The notes under the pieces: model-generated
Databases searched by the model: none
Told to the model about the DNA's origin: nothing
Seen by the model: the letters and a program-made list of their open reading frames with translations, nothing else
Program-made: the position numbers and the translations under genes
Part shown: in pieces, positions 7,833 through 14,756 of the stretch
Position numbering within the stretch: the first letter of the stretch is position 1
How the letters are laid out: each line of letters opens with the position of its first letter
NCBI GenBank assembly: GCA_022837245.1
Contig: JALHHX010000001.1
Span: 1 to 51,451, forward strand
Source of the DNA: Lentisphaerota bacterium
GTDB lineage: Bacteria; Verrucomicrobiota; Kiritimatiellia; RFP12; UBA3636
DNA length: 51,451 bases
Direction: 5' to 3'

Positions 7833-9635
7833 ATGGCAAAGAGCAACACACGTCTGGAACTAACCTGGATCGGCAAGGAGAACCGGCCCAAACTGGAGCC
7901 GCGCATCCTGCTCGAGGACCCGGAGAAGTCGTATCACGCCGCCCAGCGGGTGACGGACAACGACATCTTCGATAATCGCCTGATCTTCGGCGACAACCTG
8001 CTCGCCCTCAAGGCGCTCGAACAGGAATTCGGGGGTAGGATCAAGTGCATTTACATCGATCCACCATTCAACACGGGATCCGCCTTTGAGCACTATGACG
8101 ATGGTGTTGAGCACTCACTGTGGCTCGCCCTTATGCGTGACCGCTTCGAGAGCCTGAGGCGACTGATGACAAACGACGGGTTGTTCTTCCTTCACTTGGA
8201 TGACGGGGAGATGGCCTACGCGAAGGTGCTCCTTGACGAAGTCTTTGGCCGCTTTAATTACTGCAACACCATTTGCATGACGACGAACGACCCCTCGGGT
8301 TTCAAAGCAACTGGTGCGACCGTGTTTTCGACGGCGAACTATCTGCTGGTCTATGCGAAGGATAAATCGACTGCCCCAATGCGCAAGGTGTTCATTGAAA
8401 AGTCCTATGATACTGCATACTCAAAGGTTCTTGCAGATAGAGCAGCCTCGTATGATCGGTGGTCGTGGGAGGGCATCAATGACGTCGTGGCACGTGAACT
8501 GGGCTTTGACTCGGTGCGCACGGCCAAACGTGAGGTGGGCGATGCGTTCGAGGACGAAGTAGCACGGTTCGCGGTCACGAACGCCGAAAGGGTGTTTCAG
8601 ACGGCTGCGATAGGGGGTGGCGCAGCGATCAAGAGGGCTGCTACCATTCGCCAGTCAATGCAAGAGCGCCAGCGGGTGTTTGTTCATCCCGGCGAGGATG
8701 TCCCTGACTTCTACATTCTAAACGGCAGGCAGATTCTGTTTTATGACAAGCGGCTTATTGAGATCGATGGCCGTCGGATACCCGGTGAAATCGTTACTGA
8801 CGTCTGGACGGACATCTCGTGGAACGGCATCAGCAATGAAGGATCAGTTGAATTCAAGAACGGAAAGAAGCCGGAACTCCTGATTAAGCGTGTGTTGGAC
8901 ATGGCGACCGGTCCCGGAGACATCGTCCTCGATTCCTTCGCCGGTTCCGGGACGACCGGAGCTGTTGCCCACAAGATGGGCCGCCGGTGGATCATGGTGG
9001 AACTTGGGGAGCACTGCCACACGCACATCATCCCCCGGATGAGGAAAGTGATTGATGGCGAGGACCAGGGTGGGATCAGCAAGGCAGTCAACTGGAAGGG
9101 CGGCGGCGGGTTCCGGTACTATCGGCTCGGACCCTCCCTTATCGTCAATGATGAGTGGGAGAATCCAGTCATCAACCCTGATTTCAACGCCACGATGCTG
9201 GCCGAGGCGATGTGCAAGCTGGAGGGCTTCACCTTCGAGCCGAACGCCGACATCTACTGGCAGCAGGGCCGAAGCTCGGAGACGGACTTCATCTACGTGA
9301 CCACACAGATGATGACGAAGGAGATGCTGACGAAGCTCAGCGACGAAGTCGGGCCGAATAGAAGCCTGCTGATCTGCTGCGGGGCGTTCCGCTGCGATGT
9401 AAGCCAGTTCGAGAACCTGACCGTGAAGAAGATTCCGAAGGCAGTCCTCAAGAAGTGCGAGTGGGGCCACGACGACTACTCGTTGGAGATCCGCAACCTA
9501 CCGGTGAGAATCGAAGAGAGATTAACCGCAGATGACGCAGATGAACGCAGATTGGGAAAGCGGGTTAGAAAGTTTGGGAAAGGCAAGGATTTAGGGCCTA
9601 TGCTGTTTGATTTTGCCGAGGACACATCATCATGA
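7833..9635 (+). CDS. mod: type III-like DNA methyltransferase (Mod), beta class
   Basis: 600 residues. The catalytic motif IV is IDPPFNTG (D76-PPF). The AdoMet-binding motif I, DSFAGSGTTG, comes later (from D367), so the order IV-then-I marks a beta-class amino-methyltransferase, the class of type III Mod subunits. The roughly 250 residues between are the presumed target-recognition region. The ATG at 7833 follows AAAGGA; a TTG at 7827 would keep the operon's four-base overlap pattern (TTGA) and add two residues. The C-terminal 30 residues include repeat-encoded RLTADDADERRLG. With res two genes downstream it should methylate adenine at an asymmetric site and direct the Res nuclease. The specificity cannot be read from the sequence. 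Confidence 0.9.
   Translation: MAKSNTRLELTWIGKENRPKLEPRILLEDPEKSYHAAQRVTDNDIFDNRLIFGDNLLALKALEQEFGGRIKCIYIDPPFNTGSAFEHYDDGVEHSLWLALMRDRFESLRRLMTNDGLFFLHLDDGEMAYAKVLLDEVFGRFNYCNTICMTTNDPSGFKATGATVFSTANYLLVYAKDKSTAPMRKVFIEKSYDTAYSKVLADRAASYDRWSWEGINDVVARELGFDSVRTAKREVGDAFEDEVARFAVTNAERVFQTAAIGGGAAIKRAATIRQSMQERQRVFVHPGEDVPDFYILNGRQILFYDKRLIEIDGRRIPGEIVTDVWTDISWNGISNEGSVEFKNGKKPELLIKRVLDMATGPGDIVLDSFAGSGTTGAVAHKMGRRWIMVELGEHCHTHIIPRMRKVIDGEDQGGISKAVNWKGGGGFRYYRLGPSLIVNDEWENPVINPDFNATMLAEAMCKLEGFTFEPNADIYWQQGRSSETDFIYVTTQMMTKEMLTKLSDEVGPNRSLLICCGAFRCDVSQFENLTVKKIPKAVLKKCEWGHDDYSLEIRNLPVRIEERLTADDADERRLGKRVRKFGKGKDLGPMLFDFAEDTSS
9519..9555 (+). repeat. repeat, left arm of the GxxExxY bracket
   Basis: AGATTAACCGCAGATGACGC followed by AGATGAACGCAGATTGG, in frame near the 3' end of mod. 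It is the inverted counterpart of the copies at 9645 and 10065. Confidence 0.75.
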
Positions 9636-10117
9636 GTTCTGACCATCTTCTGCGACAATCTGCGCCATCTGCGGTTCACCAAGACTCTGCGCCATCCGTG
9701 GTTTCCCGCGACCCGGAGACGTTTGCCATCATTGGCGCTGCAATGGAAGTTCACAGTGTCCTCGGTAACGGCTTTCTTGAAGCTGTTTATCAGGACGCTC
9801 TTGAACGAGAGTTTGTCATGCGCGGCATTCCGTATCAGCGTGAGCAACCCATCCCGGTCTTGTACAAGGGATGCCAACTGTCCACGCCCTATAGGGCTGA
9901 TTTCGTCTGCTATGACGGCATCATTGTAGAGCTGAAGGCCATCAAGAAGCTAACGGAAATCGAAGACGCGCAAGTGCTGCACTATCTCAAAGCCACGGAC
10001 CTCGATCGGGCGCTTCTGTTCAACTTCGCCACCCCGCGTCTTGAGCATAAGCGTTTCGTAAATCACTATCTGCGTGAATCTGCGTCATCTGCGGTTCAAA
10101 TCGGAGCCCATTCATGA
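9632..10117 (+). CDS. GxxExxY protein (PDDEXK nuclease fold)
   Basis: 161 residues. The name-giving motif is GFLEAVY (47-53). A PDDEXK-like active site is visible as D90 (YRADF) and E100-x-K102 (VELKA). The family (PF13366-type) is widespread as stand-alone short genes of uncertain function. The core spans about 27-145; the first 26 residues and the last 12 (ASSAVQIGAHS) are encoded by repeats. The gene overlaps mod and res by ATGA on both sides, although type III systems normally have mod directly followed by res. It therefore looks like a cassette inserted at the mod/res junction. It could add a nuclease or be a passenger. Confidence 0.8.
   Translation: MSSDHLLRQSAPSAVHQDSAPSVVSRDPETFAIIGAAMEVHSVLGNGFLEAVYQDALEREFVMRGIPYQREQPIPVLYKGCQLSTPYRADFVCYDGIIVELKAIKKLTEIEDAQVLHYLKATDLDRALLFNFATPRLEHKRFVNHYLRESASSAVQIGAHS
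9645..9706 (-). repeat. two adjacent repeat copies at the GxxExxY 5' edge
   Basis: Two units containing CTGCGCCATCTGCGGTT (9659-9675) and CTGCGCCATCCGTGGTTT (9686-9703) are tandemly arranged. Both are in inverted orientation to the copy at 9519, so 9519-9706 forms an inverted pair across the mod/GxxExxY junction. Confidence 0.7.
10065..10102 (-). repeat. repeat at the GxxExxY 3' edge
   Basis: ACTATCTGCGTGAATCTGCG followed by TCATCTGCGGTTCAAATC is the near-perfect inverse of 9519-9555 and encodes the last residues of the GxxExxY protein. It ends 11 bases before the res start. Confidence 0.75.
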
Positions 10118-12834
10118 GCATTCAACACATCAATTCCATCAGCAATCGCCTGAGTCTACGGCCTCCCCAGCGGGACTCTCTCGAAATCCTGGCCCGGGTC
10201 TGCGAGATCATCGAGTTGTCGAAGGACGCCGATCCCGTCGCGGCTCTGACGGCGATCAAGAGCGAGTTTTCCACGGTTGATGACTTTGAGCGGGAGTTCC
10301 CATCGCTGTGCTTCGCGATTGCCACAGGCGTCGGGAAAACACGGCTCATGGGTGCGTTCATCGCCTACCTCTACCAGTCCGAGGGCATCCGCAACTTCTT
10401 CGTGTTGGCTCCGAACCTCACGATCTACAACAAGCTGATCGCCGACTTCACACCCAACACGCCGAAGTATGTCTTCAAGGGAATTGGCGAGTTCGCCGTT
10501 CATCCCCCTCTCGTGGTGACCGGCGACACCTACGAGGACGGGCGCGGTGTGCGGCGCGACGATCAACTCCCCGGCGTGGACTGGGGCCACGATGTCCACA
10601 TCAACATCTTCAACATCTCGAAGATCAACAGCGAGGTGCGGGGCGGCAGCGCCCCCCGTATCAAGCGGCTCAGCGAGTACATCGGCCAGAGCTACTTCGA
10701 TTATCTCGCCGGGCTGGAAGACCTGGTCATGCTGATGGACGAGAGCCATCGCTATCGGGCCACGGCAGGCGTGCGGGCGATCAACGAACTGAAGCCGATT
10801 CTCGGCCTGGAACTGACCGCGACGCCGCAAGTCGAGACCGGCGGGCGGGCGGTGCCATTCAAGAACGTGATTTACAGCTACCCGCTGTCCTCGGCAATGA
10901 CGGATGGGTTCGTCAAAGAACCCGCCGTGGCGACCCGCGAGAACTTCGATCCGAACGCATATTCGGCCGAGGGTCTGGAGAAGGTGAAGCTCGAGGACGG
11001 CGTGCGGATTCACGAGAACACGAAGGTCGAGTTGGAGGTCTACGCCCGCAACAACGACAAGACCATCGTCAAGCCGTTCATGCTGGTCGTGGCGACCGAC
11101 ACGGCGCACGCCAATGCCCTTCAACAGGTCATCGAGGGCGACGGGTTCTTCGAGGGGCGGTACAAGGGCAAAGTCATCCAGGTCCACTCCAACATCCGGG
11201 GCGAGGAGAAGGACGATGTCGTCCAACAACTCTTGACTGTCGAGCACGCCGACAACCCGGTGGAGATTGTCATCCACGTCAACATGCTCAAGGAAGGCTG
11301 GGACGTGACCAACCTCTACACGATTGTTCCGCTGCGGGCGGCGAACTCCCGGACACTCGTGGAACAGTCCATCGGGCGCGGTTTGCGCCTCCCCTACGGC
11401 AAGCGTGTGGGCGTTCCGGCGGTCGACCGGCTGACGATTGTTTCGCACGACAAGTTCCAGGAGATCGTCGACCACGCCAACGATCCGGACTCCATCATCC
11501 GGGCGGGTGTGGTGATCGGGCGGGATATTCCCGAGGCCGGTCGGAAGGCCGTGGAGGTGAAGAGCGCCTTCGAGCACGCTATCTCGGGAGGCACTGTCCC
11601 CGCGCGGCCAGCGGCTCCCGGACAGCCAGCGGCAGAACAGAGAACGCTCTTCGAAAAGCCGGAGGAACAGGCTGTCGCCAAGGCGACCTACCAGGTCATC
11701 AAACAGTACGAGCGACTCAAGGGCAGCGATCAACTCCAGGACACGGCCGTCCAGGCGGAGATCGTGCAGAAAGTCCAGGAGATCGTCCGGCCCGCACAAG
11801 GGGTGCTGGAAGGCATTACCGAAGTCGTGAACGTGGCCGAGGTGGTGCGCGAAACCACGGAACTGTACCGGGCGCTCTCCATCGACGTGCCGAAGATCGT
11901 GGTCGTTCCCAAGGGCGAGGTCACGTGCGGCTACGAAGACTTCGACCTGGACGTTCGTAACGTCAACCAGCAACCCGTCGAGCAGAGCATACTCATCAAG
12001 CAACTGCACGACCAAGGACTTTATCGGCTCATGGACGGCAGCGGTATCATCGCGGAGAAGCGGCCCGAGGACTACCTGGTGCGCGGCCTGATTGACTTCG
12101 ACGATGTCAGTTACGACGAGCACGCGGCGCTCCTGTACAAGCTCGCCGGGCAGGTCGTGGCGCGGCTTCGGTCGTATCTGTCGGAAGAAGACGACGTAAC
12201 CAATGTCCTCCAGTTCCACCAGCAGGCGCTCGTAAACCTAATCCACGCTCAGATGCAGCAGCACTACGTCGAATCCGCGAGCGCCTATGAGGCCCACGTA
12301 ACGCGGGGATTCCGCACCTTGCGCTCGAACAATTACTCGGCGGCCGCCGACGAGAACGTGCGGGATTTCCGGGCGACGATTCCGGAGGGCCAGCGCAACC
12401 GTATCGGCACGATGGTCTTCGGCGGTTTCTTCAAGTGCCTGTATCCGATCCAAAAGTTCGATTCCGACCCGGAGCGCCGGTTCGCGGTGATCCTGGAGAA
12501 CGAAGCCGACGTGCTGAAGTGGTTCAAGCCCGCCAAGGGCGACTTCCAGATTCACTACAGCCACGAGGAATCCTACGAACCCGACTTCGTCGTGGAGACG
12601 ACGACGGAAAAGCTCCTCTGCGAGCCGAAGCGGGCAAACGAAATGACTGACGAGGTCGTGCTGGCCAAGGCCGATGCGGCGGCTACCTGGAGTAAACACG
12701 CCACGTCACACGCCAATGAGAACGGCGGCAAGCCCTGGCGCTATCTCCTGATCCCTCACGACCAGATACAGGATCAGATGACCCTTGCCGGGCTGGCCGC
12801 GCGGCACGAGGTGCGGGCGAAAAGTGATGTGTGA
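10114..12834 (+). CDS. res: type III restriction helicase-endonuclease (Res)
   Basis: 906 residues, superfamily 2 helicase. Walker A is ATGVGKT (TGVGKT 71-76) and motif II is DESH (209-212), followed by ELTATP (motif III). The C-terminal helicase lobe has VEQSIGRGLRLPYG (motif VI). The C-terminus carries a nuclease site of the Res type: D824 (EPDFVV) and E837-P-K839. Length and domain order match type III Res subunits (about 870-1000 residues). In such systems Res translocates or signals along DNA after Mod recognises unmethylated sites and cuts about 25 bases away; that is family knowledge. All motifs look intact. The start overlaps the GxxExxY stop by ATGA. Confidence 0.9.
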   Translation: MSIQHINSISNRLSLRPPQRDSLEILARVCEIIELSKDADPVAALTAIKSEFSTVDDFEREFPSLCFAIATGVGKTRLMGAFIAYLYQSEGIRNFFVLAPNLTIYNKLIADFTPNTPKYVFKGIGEFAVHPPLVVTGDTYEDGRGVRRDDQLPGVDWGHDVHINIFNISKINSEVRGGSAPRIKRLSEYIGQSYFDYLAGLEDLVMLMDESHRYRATAGVRAINELKPILGLELTATPQVETGGRAVPFKNVIYSYPLSSAMTDGFVKEPAVATRENFDPNAYSAEGLEKVKLEDGVRIHENTKVELEVYARNNDKTIVKPFMLVVATDTAHANALQQVIEGDGFFEGRYKGKVIQVHSNIRGEEKDDVVQQLLTVEHADNPVEIVIHVNMLKEGWDVTNLYTIVPLRAANSRTLVEQSIGRGLRLPYGKRVGVPAVDRLTIVSHDKFQEIVDHANDPDSIIRAGVVIGRDIPEAGRKAVEVKSAFEHAISGGTVPARPAAPGQPAAEQRTLFEKPEEQAVAKATYQVIKQYERLKGSDQLQDTAVQAEIVQKVQEIVRPAQGVLEGITEVVNVAEVVRETTELYRALSIDVPKIVVVPKGEVTCGYEDFDLDVRNVNQQPVEQSILIKQLHDQGLYRLMDGSGIIAEKRPEDYLVRGLIDFDDVSYDEHAALLYKLAGQVVARLRSYLSEEDDVTNVLQFHQQALVNLIHAQMQQHYVESASAYEAHVTRGFRTLRSNNYSAAADENVRDFRATIPEGQRNRIGTMVFGGFFKCLYPIQKFDSDPERRFAVILENEADVLKWFKPAKGDFQIHYSHEESYEPDFVVETTTEKLLCEPKRANEMTDEVVLAKADAAATWSKHATSHANENGGKPWRYLLIPHDQIQDQMTLAGLAARHEVRAKSDV

Positions 12835-12843
12835 AGTGCACCG

Positions 12844-13392
12844 ATGGGGCACATCCGACTTGGACAACTGCCGCGAACGCGCAAATGGCGGGACGTCGCT
12901 GAACTCGTCGCCGTTGGCGCGGACGTGTCCCAAGTCGCCAATGCCACGATCCGGGCGGCCGACTCTGCATTCTCATTCGTCAACAACGATTCCGGTTACA
13001 ACCAGGCCGTCTGGCTGATGACCCAGCTTGGCCTCGCCGCCGGGGAGAAGGACCCGCTGAAGTATCTGCGGTCCCAGGGGATCGACATCCCCGACAACAC
13101 GTCGTTGCCCGGCGTGGCCGCCGCGATCACTCAGGCGTTGGACAATCATTCAGAGTCCAACGGCGGGCATTCCGCTTTGGGCGAACGAGCCGCATCCCCG
13201 GCCATTCGACGGTGGCTCTGCCGCCATTGCGCCAAGCGATGGAGCCCCGTCTTACCCTCGTTTGGAATCACCCTCTTCGGTGTCCAGTATTTGACGAAAG
13301 AAATCCGCCTGATGAACCGCCCCAGTTTCGCTTGGTGTCTTTTCTATTTGACGAATTGCGGGTATCGGTCTTTGGAAAGTCTTTGGATTTAG
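12844..13392 (+). CDS. unknown operon gene, probably 3'-truncated
   Basis: Begins 9 bases after res. The first 115 or so residues look like genuine protein (MGHIRLGQLPRTRKW, then VAELVAVGADVSQVANATIRAA and LGLAAGEKDPLKYLRSQGI, with mixed helix-like composition); I recall similar proteins beside restriction operons but cannot name a family. After about residue 118 (near base 13195) the translation becomes Cys/Trp/Arg-rich (RRWLCRHCAKRWSP), unlike the first part, and base composition turns more AT-rich downstream. I infer that a deletion or recombination removed the true C-terminus and that the last 60 codons are accidental. Confidence 0.5.
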   Translation: MGHIRLGQLPRTRKWRDVAELVAVGADVSQVANATIRAADSAFSFVNNDSGYNQAVWLMTQLGLAAGEKDPLKYLRSQGIDIPDNTSLPGVAAAITQALDNHSESNGGHSALGERAASPAIRRWLCRHCAKRWSPVLPSFGITLFGVQYLTKEIRLMNRPSFAWCLFYLTNCGYRSLESLWI

Positions 13393-13536
13393 AACCTGAG
13401 ACCGGTCATTGACAGCACCATGTCTGCGGCCATCGCCTTTGGGATAATCTTTGCCGCTCATTATTAAACACGCATCAAGTTTACTTGCCACATCCATGGT
13501 GGTACATTGACGATGTTTCTTCGGCGTGTTATTCAC
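13252..13536 (-). pseudogene. possible decayed small gene (NPKT-type)
   Basis: On the minus strand the frame reads GRRHGAVNDRSQVLNPKT, then loses sense. Changing frame just after NPKT gives KDRYPQFVK, and later GRFI in that same frame. This order resembles a short unnamed family (DRSQVYNPKT...FVKRDTKTGRFI) that I recall from memory only. If real, it is a broken copy at the island boundary. Confidence 0.25.
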
Positions 13537-13647
13537 CGGATGTTTTTTGCAGGGGGTTTTTCACATAAATGTGCAATAGGAATTGCTTAAACGTTGCTTA
13601 CAACCCCTAAAAACTCCTCAAAACGGCTCTTTCATGTGGTCAAGAAC
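13393..13647. other. AT-richer island boundary, no intact gene
   Basis: The stretch between the defence operon and the tRNA terminator has lower GC than either flank and no intact coding frame. It contains part of the possible small pseudogene. I find no copy of the tRNA 3' end (an attachment-site repeat) here. Confidence 0.4.
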
Positions 13648-13689
13648 ATGAGAAAAGAAAAGCCTCGCAAGCCGCGGCTTGCAAGGCTT
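13648..13689 (-). terminator. Rho-independent terminator of tRNA-Lys
   Basis: On the minus strand, a GC-rich stem (AAGCCTTGCAAGCC / GGCTTGCGAGGCTT, one mismatch) is followed by TTTCTTTTC. It begins about six bases after the tRNA CCA end, as expected for a single tRNA transcription unit. Confidence 0.75.
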
Positions 13690-13695
13690 GTGAGA

Positions 13696-13771
13696 TGGTG
13701 AGACGTCCGGGGTTCGAACCCGGGACCCCGTGATTAAAAGTCACGTGCTCTACCGACTGAGCTAACGTCCC
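13696..13771 (-). tRNA. tRNA-Lys (TTT anticodon)
   Basis: A complete cloverleaf can be drawn: acceptor GGGACGT/ACGTCTC (one G-T pair), D arm GCTC...GAGC, anticodon arm CGTGA-CTTTTAA-TCACG with TTT at the centre, a five-base variable loop, and T arm CCGGG-TTCGAAC-CCCGG. The discriminator is A and CCA is encoded. Its 3' end faces the defence operon, the usual geometry for elements integrated at tRNA genes. Confidence 0.97.
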
Positions 13772-13938
13772 GCAAGATTTGCTTGTTTCGGGAAGCTTCT
13801 GGCTCCCTGAAACACTTCGGCTTGGGAAATTACCATTATAACCCCGCGATGTCAATTTCATTTTTCTATGAATCGTCCCCGCAAAGGAGTACAATGTGCC
13901 GGTATTTTGGAAGTAGAGGAGGCGACCGACGGAAGCAG

Positions 13939-14691
13939 ATGAACACGATTGTCATAAAGACACCGGAAGAAATAGAAATGATGCGCCAGGCGGGCGGCAA
14001 GGCGGCGGAGGTGTTGAGAATAGTCTGCGACGCCGTCAAACCAGGGGTCACCACCAAGGAGCTGGACGATCTCGCGCTGCAAACGATGGAGGGTCTCGGC
14101 GTCACAAGTGCTTTCCTCAACTACATGGGCTATCCGGCGCAGACATGCATTTCGGTGAACGACACGGTTATACACGGCATACCGGGCAACAGGAAGATCA
14201 AGGATGGCGACATCGTTAGCATCGACGTCGGCGTTTGGCACAATGGGTTCGTTGGCGACAACGCAAAGACCGTGATGGTCAACGTCACTGATCCGGAAGT
14301 CAAGGCGCTCGTGCATAACACGGAGGCGGCACTGATGGCCGGCGTAGCCGAGGCGAAGCCCGGAGGCAGGCTCGGGGACATCTCGCATGCCGTGGAGGTT
14401 ATGGCGAATAAGAGCAAATTGTCCGTGGTCCGCGAATTCGTCGGCCACGGCTGCGGCCGCAAAATGCACGAGGAGCCGCAAATTCCCAATTATGGGCCTT
14501 CGGGCCGCGGGCCGCTGTTGCGCGAAGGCATGGTGCTCTGCATCGAGCCGATGCTCAACCTTGGCGCACGCAGAATACGCACGCTTGATGACGGCTGGAC
14601 GGTGGTGACAGCGGACGGCAAGCCCTCGGCGCATTTTGAACACATGGTGGCCATAACGGCTGACGGGCCGGAAATCCTGACGCCACGATAA
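13939..14691 (+). CDS. map: methionine aminopeptidase, type I
   Basis: 250 residues, full length for a type I enzyme. It removes the initiator methionine from nascent proteins in the cytoplasm. Metal ligands are in DVGVWHNGFVGDNAKT (two Asp), VGHGCGRKMHE (His), CIEPM (Glu) and FEHMV (Glu). The start at 13939 begins MNTIVIKTPEEIEMMR, matching the family. An in-frame ATG at 13894 has a better Shine-Dalgarno (AAAGGAG, 4 bases upstream) and would add MCRYFGSRGGDRRKQ, so the extended form is possible. It stands alone between the tRNA-Lys and the subtilase, and marks the start of the core chromosome. Confidence 0.95.
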   Translation: MNTIVIKTPEEIEMMRQAGGKAAEVLRIVCDAVKPGVTTKELDDLALQTMEGLGVTSAFLNYMGYPAQTCISVNDTVIHGIPGNRKIKDGDIVSIDVGVWHNGFVGDNAKTVMVNVTDPEVKALVHNTEAALMAGVAEAKPGGRLGDISHAVEVMANKSKLSVVREFVGHGCGRKMHEEPQIPNYGPSGRGPLLREGMVLCIEPMLNLGARRIRTLDDGWTVVTADGKPSAHFEHMVAITADGPEILTPR

Positions 14692-14756
14692 CGCCCCCCC
14701 CGGGCGAAATCCCGGGATCCGCCAAAACTCCCCCAACAACCTAATCAAGGGGACTG

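Noticed and set aside
10156..12219. Minus-strand open frame of nearly 690 codons opposite res
   Set aside because: No motif, and it lies wholly within a gene with complete helicase and nuclease motifs; a GC-driven shadow.
773..12834. Assignment of the operon to DISARM or BREX
   Set aside because: The SNF2 helicase is DrmD-like, but DrmA, DrmB and DrmC are missing. No PglZ, BrxC or PglX-type genes are present for BREX.
13894..13938. Upstream ATG at 13894 as the definite start of map
   Set aside because: It has a good Shine-Dalgarno, but the 15 extra residues do not fit the type I family; kept only as an alternative.
14699..14717. CCCGGG...CCCGGG hairpin after map as a terminator
   Set aside because: Short stem with no T run, only 40 bases before the next gene; not enough to call.
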